A stretch of 64,000 nucleotides of DNA, from NCBI GenBank assembly GCA_007922305.1, contig ML677364.1, forward strand, positions 18,436,260 through 18,500,259, in the 5' to 3' direction. The translations under genes were made by a program, and so were the position numbers. Positions 46,983 to 58,030 of the stretch are shown here, piece by piece. Below the pieces are notes generated by a model, which did no database searches, was not told the origin of the DNA, and saw only the letters and a program-made list of their open reading frames with translations. Every line of letters begins with the position of its first letter. Within the stretch, counting starts at the first letter, position 1. The DNA comes from Dermatemys mawii. Taxonomy: Eukaryota > Chordata > Testudines > Dermatemydidae.

Positions 46983-47152
46983 GTATCGAGGGGGTAGCTG
47001 TGTTAGTCTGTATCCACTAAAACAGCAAGAAGTTCAGTGGCACCTTAAAGACTAACCGATTTATTTGGGCATAAGCTTTCATGGGTAAAAACCCACTAAG
47101 TTGCATCTGAAGAAGTGGGGTTTTTAACCCACAAAAGCTTATGCCCAAATAA
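46983..47152. mobile_element. Palindromic reptile repeat with about 38-bp arms
   Basis: The start GTATCGAGGGGGTAGCTGTG followed by TTAGTCTGTATCC and CAGTGGCACCTTAAAGACTA is the same family as the insertion at 36680-37599. ATTTATTTGGGCATAAGCTT with AAACCCACT (47059-47097) pairs with 47114-47153 around AAGTTGCATCTGAAGA, giving a long hairpin. Confidence 0.88.
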
Positions 47153-48827
47153 TATTCTCTATATTTACTGTAGGGAATTCTTAGGAAAGACTGAGGTAAT
47201 ATTAGCTAAGACAAGTTTTTAAGGATCCTGCTGTTTTGAGTGAGACAGACAAAGGGCCAATTTTCCAAAATGTTTTTAGTCTGCCCTTCAACTGTGCATA
47301 TGCACAAAATTTGCTTACACAAAATTGTAATTTTGTGCATTCACCTGTTAGAATCTATACATGCAAACTACTTTTATGCACAATGTACACATTCAAGGAG
47401 AATTTCTGTATAGAATGTCTGTCATCTGATTGCACAAATCGATGGTATGTAACTAACTTCCCATGTACATTCACAAATAAAGGCCACATTTTGAAGAGCT
47501 AGCTCAAAGTGTCAGGGATTCTAACCAAAACCTCTTTTCCAAGACTTTTGTTTCCTTTAGACAAATTTTAGAAAGTCCAATATACATATAGCAATAAAAT
47601 ACTCAGAACACAATTCTTAAGTTACAGTCAAAAATTATCATGTTATTTAAAACCAAAAGAAATGTAATTCCTATACAACAAACAGATAATAAAACATGAA
47701 TTTTACAGTCATGAATGTGGAACGTTTGATCTCAACTGTAGTTCAAAGACAGTGATATTTAGATAAAATTATTCACTCTCCATTTCAGCTTCAGAAGTAT
47801 CTACTTTAGTATTACATGATTCCACAACTACAATGCTATGAGCTAAATTTCAGAGAGTATATGCCAAAGAACAAAGAGGAGTTCTGCAATTACTCGTGTG
47901 AACTGATTACAATGATATAAATACAAAATCAAAGGAAGGGTTTAAAATAAATGCAGCTTCTATGTGGAGGGTGGGGAACCCTGCAACTTTAATGAAATTT
48001 TCCTTTATTACTAGAAATGTAATAGGTAATATATGTAGGTGATTAAACAGGTACTCCTGATATGCCTATCTACTCTACTAATTACCTGCCAGGCATTAGA
48101 AGTAATTGTTGCAGGTTTTTTTCAATTTATCCAGATCTGGAAAGCTCCGTTTGTTGCTATGGAAACACTCCCACCTCTATTCCTCTATACTGAAGGAATA
48201 GTTCCCCTCCCAGTTGCTATAGTAACAGCTTGTAACAGGTTCTTCTTCACACAACAGCTGCTATTCCTCTCTGCATTGCAGCATTGGTCCTCACAGCTGT
48301 TAATTGCCATTATTATGCTGGAATCCACCAGATTTGTCTAACTAGAACCTAGTACCCAGGTTCTTCGGTTGTTCTCAGCAACGTGTATCTCAGTACTGCT
48401 GAAAACAGCTCAAGGAGGGATGCCAAGAGCACCCATTATATGGGACATGGGGCAGGATACAGAAATACTATTTTTGAATTATGACATATTTATATGGGAA
48501 TATACTACAGGTGAAATTCACCCGTAAGCAGAGGGCCAAAATAACGCATATGCACAACTTAAACCCCATTTCATGATATCAGTGATGCATAGGCCTATGC
48601 TGGCCTTTCCACCCAGGGTTGAATGCTAAATGCTCTCCAGCCATAGGCTTTCTCCACTGAAAACCCCACTCCCAACCCCAGTCTCTTTTAAAAAGAATTG
48701 TTTTCAACATGGCTAGCCTTGATGGAGCAATCTTCAACTGACTTAAGCTGCTTAAACTAGAGAGATCATGGTTAATCTGATTAATTGCTGACCTCTGTAA
48801 GCATAAGCGAAGACAAATTGAAATCTA
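47153..48827. other. Intron 3, unassigned part
   Basis: AT-rich, no recognised transposon. Two TTGCTATGGAAAC/TTGCTATAGTAAC motifs near 48155 and 48214 resemble RFX-type sites but are unsupported as regulatory. Confidence 0.4.
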
Positions 48828-48912
48828 AGGGCCAAATTCTGCAGTCACTCCATTTTCCTCACTGGAACAACCCTGTATTTATATCAGTTGGATAGAAATA
48901 GAATTTGGCCCT
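48828..48912. repeat. Foldback repeat with perfect 13-bp ends
   Basis: AGGGCCAAATTCT at 48828-48840 is exactly inverted at 48900-48912. The middle is the usual CAGTCACTCCATTTT...TATTTATATCAG text of a common reptile foldback. Confidence 0.85.
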
Positions 48913-49125
48913 ATTTTTGTTGCTCTAGTCAATATTTCAATACAGTAACAGGAGATCTTTGCTCTATAATAATAATGTTTTATTTCACCAATGTCTCTAA
49001 AATATATTTCGTAACGCATTTGTTTCAAAAGTGTTCAAAAGGGGCATGAACCATTTCATAACGTACAATTGAATTGCCAAGAGCAGAAAAAACACCATCA
49101 CACTTTCATTATCAATTAGCTTATT
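48913..49125. other. Intron 3, unassigned
   Basis: AT-rich spacer between a foldback repeat and an LTR. Confidence 0.5.
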
Positions 49126-49795
49126 GTGAATGACATACACCTTTCCTCCCCATACCCAGTCACAGTTTCAGTGTGACTGCACCTGTGCCCCCTCCCCTCC
49201 ACATTGTGGTGCCTCAAGGGAGCCCATTCAAGGTTTCAGGCTTTGTAGGCATCACTCCTCTCAGGTGGAGACCCACATTTCTCTCCCTCTGGATTGGGTG
49301 CTTAGCTTTGCAGTCCCTGAGCACCTCATGCTCTCCCCAGCAAGCCAGTCTGCCTAATGGCCAGTACTCATATATTGCTTTCTCTACGAGGACAAAAAAC
49401 AGTGTTTTTACCAGTGATTGCTTTCTTCCAAAGCAAAGGACATTAAGGCAAAAGCGTCCCAGAGAAAACATATACTCAGCAATAAAAGGATTTAAATGCT
49501 CACCAAACATACCAGGAATCACTCATCTTCCATATGGGGAGTCTTGTAGCCCAAAACCTTTCCACAAATGTGAGGGCTGCCCTAGGACCAAACATCCCCT
49601 CCCAAATCAAAAGAAATGCCCTCAGTCTGTTTAAACTCAACCTTTTATACCTAAAGTCTTGCTCTGTACCCTTCCTGTTCACCAGGAGGTCAAGCTTTCA
49701 AGGGTGGGGATCTACTACACAGCCAGCTTTGGGATTTTTGCCTTAATTAGCCTGAGTGATTCCAGATTCTGCCCCTCACCTACCATGCACACCTA
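49126..49795 (+). mobile_element. LTR-type retroelement end, about 670 bp
   Basis: A mid-GC block that I recognise as a turtle LTR-like repeat from successive segments: GTGACTGCACCTGTGCCCC, GGAGACCCACATTTCTCTCC, CCCAGCAAGCCAGTCTGCC, GAGGACAAAAAACAGTG, CACTCATCTTCCATATGGGG, CAAGCTTTCAAGGGTGGGG and GATTCCAGATTCTGCCCCTC. The 1616-1845 fragment is the same family in opposite orientation. Open frames of 153, 102, 75, 70 and 60 codons are non-coding and no gag-pol region is attached, so this is a solo LTR or a fragment. Confidence 0.78.
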
Positions 49796-49967
49796 GGAAC
49801 AGACAAATGCATATCACCTGTATTGATTCGAAGGGCTATGAATACATTACAGCTCATCCTGTCTAACCCATATCAATATATTTGCTTTTGAGGTTTTCAT
49901 GTTTTAAACAAAATACAATGTAGTCCATAAAGATACTGTATATGGTTGCAATATTTGTCACACTCAC

Positions 49968-50048
49968 CCCCAAAACAGCTAGAAATCCAAGAAAATGATG
50001 GTTGAAGCATGATTTGCTCTTAGACTTGTTGGACTTAGTGATCTTTCC
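49968..50048 (-). other. Candidate 81-bp cassette exon in intron 3 (unproven)
   Basis: On the minus strand an acceptor-like CCTAACTTCATTTTTCAG precedes 81 bp that stay open for 27 codons and are followed by a strong GTGAGT donor. Both junctions are phase 0, the same as intron 3, so inclusion would keep the GABRG3 frame. The peptide is basic then hydrophobic, starting GKITKSNKSKSKSC and ending FLGFLAVLG. Such an insertion is not known to me in gamma subunits and would sit just before the loop D region. Chance occurrence is quite possible. Confidence 0.25.
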
Positions 50049-51800
50049 CTGAAAAATGAAGTTAGGTTTGCAGTAGTATCTGACATAGGCCACTGAACAA
50101 CTGAGGTTTTAATTATCCGTCTTGGTAAGAGAAGCTCTTCCCTACCAGATAAGTACATAAAAGCCAGTTGCAATTAGAATGAGAAAGGTCAGTTGGTGGA
50201 ATAGTTGCTTTAATAAAGTTCATCTCTGTGTCTTCACAGAAAGGAGAACAGTCTTCAGGGGTGACTTTGATAATGGAAAGTTATATTACCAGACTGTGGA
50301 AAAACCAGTGAAAAGTCACTAAAGCAAGAGAATGTCTTACATTTAACTTTTTGTTTGAGCTTCATTTCCCCTTGTTCCTCTAACAACATACAGCTTCAGA
50401 ATATTTCAGAGGGGCATTAGATTGATGAATCATTTGGGAGAAGACATTGACAAAGATGGGGGCTTTTAAAGCTGTTTTTTATTGTGATTGTGTAGTCTTT
50501 GATAGTAAGCCAACATTCATTATTCTTACTCGCTGAAAGATTTCATGTCTTTCAAAAGGGCTTCTAGGAGACAGGATTTGGATAGGAGTGAGTGGAATAC
50601 TTCTGAATGCATCTAAAATTGAAGATCATTTGCTGAGGATCGTATTTTAATAAACCAACACGAAACATACAACTGCAGTAGCATGGCAGCTGAGGTAGGT
50701 AAGAGCAGGTTTTTCCACACTGTAAGAAATTGTGACTTGTTTCAACAAGTCAACAAAAATAATTTCAAATAAGTCAGAAAGTTTAGTCAAAAGAGGGCAA
50801 ATCGCGAATCACCATAGTATTTTTTTCCTAGCCTAGCTTTAAAAAAAGTCTTAAATCAATTGCTTAGGATAACAAAGACAACAACAACAAGACATTCAGA
50901 ACAAATTAGTAAGACCTGAAATTTAACACAATTAAATCTGGAAATAATCCTGATACGCACAAGTAATGAAACTGAAAATAGGATAAAAAGCTGAGGAAAT
51001 TAAATATATGTATGTGTTTAAAAACTACTAAGCAGATCAAAAGATCACTTAGATAAAAGGTAAACAGACTGAAATGATCCAGATGAATAACACACAAACG
51101 GAAGCCAATGATCAAAATGTAACACCTGCTGTCACAAATGACATATATGCTGGAAATATGTTAATAGCCTGGAACAACAACGCCACTCCTACCAGGGATG
51201 AGAATATTAAAGCAACTAATCACAAACAAGCGCCCCTTCCTGACAGTAGCCTTTTAACAAATATGTACAGGTGTTTGTAATCTGCACACCAGCTGAGAAG
51301 GAAGGCTTAAAGAGAACATTCAGAATCTCATAAAAACAGAGGGTAATGTGTGACTAAAGTCTATTCCTAGAATTGTGAAATTAACAAAGCCTACAAATGC
51401 TGGATAAACAAGATCCAAATTCAGTTCAGATCAATCTATTAAAAATATAGACAAGATTACAAAAAGCTCTGCCTCATAATCCTCAACTTTTATTATAGCC
51501 TAGGTTGGTAGCACTACCTATTCAGAATGCCCAACTCCTCCATTATCAAACCCTGTTTTCAATTGGATGTATCTTTGCCAAACTTTAACCACTTGCATTG
51601 AAATTTTCCATGTCAGAGATCTGCATCATACTGAATTATCTTTGAAAATTTCAAGCATAATGGTTCAGCCATTTCTGAGAACGAGGCTAGGGAAAATAAG
51701 TTGTTTTGCCCATATTAAAATATTCTGGTGATTTTTTTAAAAGACGTTCTACTGCCCCCATGTGCAAAAAGAGTCCTACAAAAAAGGGGAAACTAGGTCA
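50049..51800. other. Intron 3, unassigned part
   Basis: AT-rich sequence without a recognisable transposon up to the start of the CR1 at about 51.8 kb. Confidence 0.5.
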
Positions 51801-52620
51801 AATTACAAAGGATGAATATAAACAAATAATACAAGTATGTAGGGAAAAAAATTAGAAAGGCCAAGGCACAAAGTGAGATTAAGCTAGCTAGAAACACAGG
51901 ATGAAAGAAAACATTCTACAAATATATTAGAATCAATAGGAAGATCAAGGACAGGGTATTCAATGTAGTGGAGGGAGGGAACAATAATAGAAAATGTGGC
52001 AATGGCAGAAGTGCTAAATTACGTTTTTGTTTCAGTTTTCATCAAAAAGGTTAGCAGTGATTGGGCATCTGACATGATGAATTCCAGTGAAAATGAGGTA
52101 GGCTCAGAGAAAAAAACAGAGATAGGACAAGTTAAATGTCTTCAAAAGTCACAAGGGCCTGGTGAAATAGGTCCTAGAATACTCAAGGAGCTGACTGAGG
52201 AGATACGTGAGCCATTAGCGATTATCTTTGAAAAGTCATGGAAGATGGGAGAGATTCCAGAGGACTGCAAAAGAACAACTATAATGCCAATCTGTGAAAA
52301 GGGGAATAAGGACAACATGGGGAATTACAGACCAGTCATTTTAACTTCAGTATCCAGAAAGATAATGGGGCAGATAATTCAGCAATCAATTTGCAAAGCC
52401 CTAGAAGATAATAAAATAATTAACAGACAGCATTTCATTGTCAAGAACAAATTGTGTCAGTCCAACGTCATAGTTTTCTTTGACAGGTAACAAGCCTTGT
52501 GGCTAGGGGGAAGCAGTAGAAGCGGTATATCTTGAAGTTAGTGAGGATTTTGATACTGTCTCACATGACTTTCTTATAAACAAATTAGGGAAATACAACT
52601 TAGCTGGAGCTACTATAAGG
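51800..52620 (+). mobile_element. CR1 LINE, central RT part, plus strand
   Basis: Plus-strand CR1 body. It starts in the linker (ATATTAGAATCAATAGGAAG) and includes the 164-codon frame at 51996-52490 with fingers/palm text: LNYVFVSVF, GPGEIGPRILKELTEEIREP, WKMGEIPEDCKRTTIMPICE, KGNKDNMGNYRPVILTSV and INRQHF. The family uses GPDG where this has GEIG. A degraded continuation runs to GGAGCTACTATAAGGTG at about 52620, where a different repeat interrupts. The CR1 3' end at 52903-53269 may be the rest of the same insertion after loss of the middle. Confidence 0.93.
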
Positions 52621-52629
52621 TGAGTGCTA

Positions 52630-52750
52630 CTATAAGGTGGGATTTAGTCAGGGGTATTTGTAGTGAACGTCTTGGACAGGTCATGAGCAATAAACCAAAA
52701 TTCACAGCCCATGACCTGTCCATGACTTTTACTATAAGTACCCCTGACTA
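52630..52750. mobile_element. Foldback repeat inside or between CR1 parts
   Basis: GGATTTAGTCAGGGGTATTT...GACAGGTCATGAGC pairs with CAGCCCATGACCTGTCCATG...GTACCCCTGACTAAATC around AATAAACCAAAATTCA, about 45 bp per arm with some mismatches. I recognise it as a common reptile repeat. A duplicated GCTACTATAAGGTG (about 52611-52638) lies at its left edge. Confidence 0.85.
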
Positions 52751-52902
52751 AATCTTAGTTACTGCTACGGACGCAGGATGCAGCTGCTCTCGGGAGCCCA
52801 GGGGTGCTGCCTTTGCTCTGGGGGCTCAGCCCGGGGCACCTGTACTGCTCTATGGAGGGGCAACATGGGGTACTGCTGCTCCGGGTGGGAGGATGGCCCA
52901 GA
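52751..52902. repeat. GC-rich body following the foldback
   Basis: GC-rich text (GCTGCTCTCGGGAGCCCAGG, GGGGCTCAGCCCGGGGCACC) that usually accompanies the foldback repeat to its left. It ends where CR1 sequence resumes. Confidence 0.5.
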
Positions 52903-53269
52903 CTAAGAAAGGAAGACTGAGAGGGGACATGATAACAGTTTTCAAGTACATAAAAGGTTGTTACAAGTGGAGGGGGAAAAATTGTTCTTTATCTCTGAGG
53001 ATAGGACAAGAAGCAAGGGGCTTAAATTGCAGCAAAGGCAGTTTAGGTTGGACATTAGGAAAAACTTCCTAACTTTCAGGATGGTTAAAGACTGGAATAA
53101 ATTGCCTAGGTTGGTTGTGGAATCTCCATCATTGGAGATTTTTAAGAGGAAGTTAGACAAACCCCTGTCAGGATGGTCTAGATAATATTTAGTCCTGCCT
53201 TGAGTTCTGGGGATTGGACTAGATGACCTCTTGAAGTCCCTTCCAGTCCTACTATTTTATGATTCTATA
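52903..53269 (+). mobile_element. CR1 LINE 3' end, plus strand
   Basis: An ORF2 C-terminal remnant (frame 52958-53185: FRLDIRKNFLTFRMVKDWNK, then FKRKLDKPLSG) followed by GGACTAGATGACCTCTTGAA, GTCCCTTCCAGTCCTACTAT and ATGATTCTAT, the CR1 terminus. It is in the same orientation as the piece at 51800-52620. Confidence 0.95.
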
Positions 53270-53495
53270 CTTTTGAGCAGAGACTTGCAGTTTGGCATAT
53301 GGATAGCCTTTTTGTCAGGGACGTGCCTTTTGCTGATGCTGTGAAAATCTGTCTATATTTGGTCACATGACTGAATTGCTGTTTTATCAGTGCTCTTGTA
53401 AATACCTAGGAAATTATACACAATAAATCTACATTAAAAGAGCATTATTAAGATCACAATGCTGAGAACTCCAAAGATTAGACTAAATTGACAGA
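53270..53495. other. Intron 3, unassigned
   Basis: Short AT-rich spacer. Confidence 0.5.
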
Positions 53496-53680
53496 ACACC
53501 TGGGGGTGAATAGGAGGACTCCCTTCCTGTGATAGGGATGAGGAAAATTCCAGTTCAAGTCTCTGTCCCTAATATGAAGAAGAGATTTGCACTTGAATTT
53601 CCTACATTGCAGGAAACTGCCATAACTACTGAGCTATGAGCTATTCTGTTATGTGCCTGTCTTGGTCTGTTCTCTTGAAG
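53496..53680 (-). mobile_element. Possible tRNA-derived SINE, minus strand
   Basis: The minus strand shows an A box-like TAGCTCAGTAG (53626-53636) and, about 40 bases on, a B box-like AATTCAAGTGC, similar in layout to the SINE at 10782-10972 but more degenerate. CTACATTGCAGGAAACTGCC and CATAACTACTGAGCTAT resemble a reptile tRNA-SINE. The limits are uncertain. Confidence 0.45.
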
Positions 53681-53795
53681 ATACCCACACCTTATAAATG
53701 ATTAGTCATTGGAGCAGGGATTTGTACTTGGTCTCTAATCGTCTAGGTGAATACTTCCACCCCCAGGCTACAGAATCATTCTCATTTGCTTTCCT

Positions 53796-53837
53796 TGGCC
53801 CAATGATTCATAACAACAATGCATAGTCATTGGGCCA
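53796..53837. repeat. 13-bp inverted repeat
   Basis: TGGCCCAATGATT (53796-53808) and AGTCATTGGGCCA (53825-53837) pair at 12 of 13 positions. Confidence 0.8.
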
Positions 53838-55958
53838 GGCCATCCCCTGGCATTTTGTGATTCTAGCTCTCCTTGCTTTTGTCAAAATCCTGTGACTGAA
53901 AAATTCAAGTCAGGCCAAATGTAACGATTCATTTGACCCAACTTGAAAATTTTTAGATTTTGTGATTTGCTGAAAATTCTATTTTTGGTTAGTCTTGAAA
54001 TGAAACTTTTTTTGATACTTTGGAATTGCCAGCAAACTGAAAAATCCATTATTCATCCACCTCTAGTTACAATGATTTCCTTTTAGAATGGTTTGTTTAA
54101 TCCATATAAGTTTCACCACACCCCCCATTGGTCTTCTGTTAACTCTTATTTGATACAGGTGTTCTTACACATTCTATCTCACATATTTCATCTGCAGTGT
54201 TTTATATTCTCAACCTAATTATGCTGGTAGCTTGAGTAGAGGTGACAGAGATGGGGCAGAATTAGGGGAAAGAGAGCACTCCCCAATCTCTAATACATAT
54301 TGAGCCCATATTCTGCTTTCACTTACCCTTATACAACCCCATTTGACAGAGTCAGGTTCCATTGGGGGAGCCCTAAGTATGAATATTTTTGCCCCCTCCA
54401 CAACATATACTAATAATTAAGCTGTTTGGGCCCCTAAGCAATTGGTTAGTCTTGCTTACCTCTAATGCCGACTCTGCATATTTGTAACAGAGGGTGGGAT
54501 TTTGTCTTTTACTGGTAAAATCCAGTTAAAAGAAAAGTTTTGTACAAGAGCATTCAAGAGGTGAAAATTATTCTGCTAGAGACACCAGGATTAGAGAAAA
54601 AAGAGATCCAAGTTCCTACAAAAGAATTAGGACTAAAGTAGACTAGTAAATCTTTCTACGGAAATAAATCAGGCCACTCTCAGCTGACTGAAGTGAGATT
54701 CCAGTTTAACTTTCTCACCTGCATAAAACAGAAAATGAGATAGTGAGCTAGAATAAAGAAACTTCCTTTAATGTGCAAAACTAACAGAGTAGCTAAGATA
54801 CTAACATTTTTCATTGGGAGAATATGAAGTTCACATAGTATATTTACACAGATTAATAGTAAAACTCATGTTTTTCTCACAGTGGGATATGAGATACAAC
54901 TCTTATTTCCTATACTGTGTATACAGAAATAGATGTGATACCTCAAATACTACAATGTGGTTACTGGTAAATTTTGACTTATAATGGCAATAACTTTTTA
55001 AAGTGCAGTTTTGGGTTTTTTAGTTTTTTAAATACAGTGCATATTAATACACCTGATAAACACGAGTTTGAAGTGGATTAAAATCCTGCATTTGCAGGAA
55101 AATGATGGGAGGAAAATCAAAACAGGGGGTAGTTTCTGAAAAAAGTAGAAGTAATTTTAGTTTTGTATTTTTGAAGAGCTAGCTTTTCCTGCAGAATCAG
55201 GAAACTGCTCAAGCTGTCCAAGTCAACAGTATCTCAGGAATACTTTAACATTGCCTTTCTTCTACAGGTACCTTTGGAAGTCCTCACACTTGCTGAAGGA
55301 TGAGCTGGCTGAGTAGTGTCATTATTCATAATAGCAGAACCAAACTAGTACAGCCTTTTTATTTAACATGCCTGCAGAGTGTAGACTGTTTCCCTTGTTT
55401 TTGTAAGTAGATACTTTCTTTCAAAAGCTATATTGACTTCACATCTTCTGACCTGTTTTCATATTAAGTGCAAACTTTGGCAGAAATGCTTTTCAATGGA
55501 TCCCAAACCTCTTCAACTAATGTGAATCAATTTCTTTCTCCTTTCTTTGTAGGCTGAATATCTAAAAGCCTCAGGTATAGTATTTTTCACTATCCCCACG
55601 TAGCTAGTTATTACAGCTCTTTTACCAGCCTGATGGTCTGTCTCCAGATACAATCCCTTGTTCCTTTCTGCTTGGATAGAGAAAATTATTTGTCAGTTCC
55701 CTTGCTGGTGTTCACAAGCAGTACTTTGCATTCTTTAAGATAGCTATTTAACGTTTTAAATACACTCAAAGTTTCAGCTTCTATTGCTCCCTTTGTTGAC
55801 CATATCTCACACACTTCATTCAGTACATAAAGAAATGTCTCAGATTCTGTACAAGTGCAACTCAGTGGCCAATGTCCCCCTCCCCCGGTTGTTAGGCATG
55901 GCAGACACTGCTTCTTTTATGCCTCTTTCTGAAACATTTCAATGTTGATAAACTTCAA
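53838..55958. other. Intron 3, mostly unassigned
   Basis: AT-rich. At 53885-54065 a GACTGAAAAATTCAAGTCAG...TTTGGAATTGCCAGCAAACT-GAAAAATCC stretch resembles the AAATTT-rich AGAGCTGG-type MITE. Nothing else was recognised. Confidence 0.45.
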
Positions 55959-55997
55959 AAGCTTCATGATGAGCTTCATAAGCTTCATGATGAAGCA
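55959..55997. repeat. Short tandem/palindromic cluster
   Basis: AAGCTTCATGATG, AGCTTCAT and AAGCTTCATGATGAAGC follow each other; the last is itself palindromic. Confidence 0.8.
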
Positions 55998-55998
55998 A

Positions 55999-57965
55999 TT
56001 ACTAATAGTTATGCAGAAGTAATTTCCAACAAATATTCTGTGTTGTCTACCGTGAAAGAGTGGACTTTAGTTTGGGATTCTGTCATAGAGATTGCTGGAA
56101 AGCAACTGGGACTAATCAACGTTAAATTAAAGATGATACCATCAAATTATAGGAAACAAAAAAAAAGAGGTGCAGTGCTGAAGAGATACACTGAAAGGTC
56201 AGTCAAGTCAGCAAAGAGAGGATTGTAATCAATGGTGGAATAGTATGGTGCAGTACATTGAGAAGCCTCTGAAATCTGTGACCAGAAATGTGTATTTGAC
56301 ACTTTGAAGGCCCCAAATGGACATCCATTCTTGCACCTTCTGCCAGATAACGACAAAAATGGAGAATACAGGATATCGATGCACAACATAAGCATTGGCA
56401 TGAGCATTTTTATGAATTAGTGATTCCCATCAAGATGCAAATTACACCTTAATCGAAAAATGAACCCAGCAGAAAACAGGGCAATGACATTAGAGGAAGT
56501 AATGCTTGTGGTCAAACAGTTCTGAAATGATAAAGCACCTGGTCTTTACATCATCATAACTGCTAAAGAGTGAAGGCGCCAATTAATTCACTGGCTTCAT
56601 AGAGTTGTCTCAAAAGTTTGGGAAATGGGTCACATTCCAGACATTGGAAAAGCAGTAGCTCCGTCCCTTTTTTCCGAAAAGGGGAGCAATCAACTTGCTA
56701 AAATTATAAGGGAATAACACCGCTGTCAATCCCAGCGAAGGTGTTTACAATCCCGCTATTGAACCAATTGAAATCTTGTTGCAGCCCAAAAATGAGACAA
56801 CCTGTGTGGTTTCCGCATAGGTCAATCTACAATCCATGCTATAGACGCTCTGCAGGATGTTATTGAAAAGACTAGAGTGACAAAAGGAAGTTAGCATCAT
56901 TTTTATAGACTTTGCAGGCTTCTTTGACTCAATGCATCAGTCAGCCCTGTGGATACCGCTAGGTCAGCATGGGGTACCTGAGGACTCAGTGTGCCTAGTG
57001 GACGAGCTATACCACAGAAGATTTAGCTGTATGAGAGTCATTGTTTGCATTACAGACTGGTTTTTAGCAGAATCGGGAGTACTCCGGGGATGTAATCTCT
57101 TACCTACATTATTTAACGTTCTAATAAACTATGTGATGACAAAGCTGATTGAGGCCAATATAGGACGTGTAAAATTTAAGGATTCATCTATAGAGGATCT
57201 CAAGAATGAGGATGATATTGACTTACTTGGAGAGACTACTGACCAACTACAACTAATGGTGATAAAGCTGCAAAAAAACTGCAGAATCGATAGGACTTAA
57301 CATCAATGGTAATAAAATCAAAGATATGCATGCCTCCTATAAAATACAAATGAACGGCCTGCCAAAGCTGCATGCAGATTACAATGACATTGAATGGGTG
57401 AATAGTTGCACCTGTCTGGGTAGTCAGTTGATAGCAGGAGGTTCTAAACTCAAAGAAGTCATGCATCAGATTGGTCTTGTGGCAGTGGCATTCTGGCATC
57501 CTTAAAAGCCTCTGTTTGGGTGGTGAGATGTCTGTGCGACAACTAAGATACAAGTATTCAATACAGTAGTGATGACAACTTTGTTAGATGAAGCCTAAAC
57601 ATGTCTGTTGAAAACAGTTGAAGAGAGGAAACTAAACAGTTTTCAGTGTCAAAAATTACAGTGTATTTCTAACATCTACGGGTTTTAATTTTGTCACAAA
57701 TGAAAAGGTAGTTAGAAAATCCCAGAAAATTGCAGTCATGCACCAGTTGAGAATAAGATTACTGCAATGATGGGGTCCTTTCTAACATACAGAAGATGGT
57801 ATGCTTTTACAGAAGGTTTGTAGAGCTGTGGTTGAAGGAAACAGAGCACAAGGCCAGCCACGAATGAGGCAGGAAGATATCATTTTGAGGCATTTAAGCA
57901 ATCTAAATCTTCCCATGCTGACTCTTGCTGAAGACAACTTGCAAGGGAATGTTAAAGATGGAAAT
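55999..57965 (+). mobile_element. Non-CR1 LINE remnant, plus strand, RT and C-terminus
   Basis: Order and wording fit a non-LTR retrotransposon ORF2 of a non-CR1 clade (RTE- or Jockey-like; exact clade not settled). A linker frame (56040-56228) ends with basic KKRGAVLKRYTERSVKSAKR, followed by broken RT text over 56460-56930 (TIHAIDALQDVIEK-like, IIFIDFAGFFDSMHQSALW). Frame 56932-57300 is the palm. Further text (VNSCTCLGSQL, then WHP and a C-terminal NRAQGQPRMRQEDI at 57801-57965) covers thumb and C-terminus. It has many frameshifts and stops. Confidence 0.82.
56932..57300 (+). pseudogene. LINE RT palm fragment with ruined catalytic box
   Basis: This 122-codon frame begins right after FFDS (the first catalytic Asp region, upstream at about 56910-56930). 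It includes HGVPEDSVCLVDELYHRRF, ITDWFLAESGVLRGCNLLP (family: GVRQGC) and TLFNVLINYVMTKLIE, then EDLKNEDDIDLLGET where families have YADD or FADD. The Tyr/Phe-Ala pair is replaced by Asn-Glu, so even this part could not be catalytic as written. The start codon is not a true start. Confidence 0.85.
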
Positions 57966-58030
57966 CCATTCTACACACCAGCACAGCTACATCATAGCCA
58001 AGTGAATCTGTCACTGCTGCTATTGACTGG

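Noticed and set aside
49130..49634. 75- and 153-codon frames sharing ETHISLPLD with a frame at 1681-1881
   Set aside because: The shared peptide results from both being the same LTR family; no coding function is implied.
49863..50093. The 76-codon frame as a free-standing gene
   Set aside because: The surrounding sequence is AT-rich intron and only the inner 81 bp is bounded by splice-like sites, so it is listed solely as a candidate exon.
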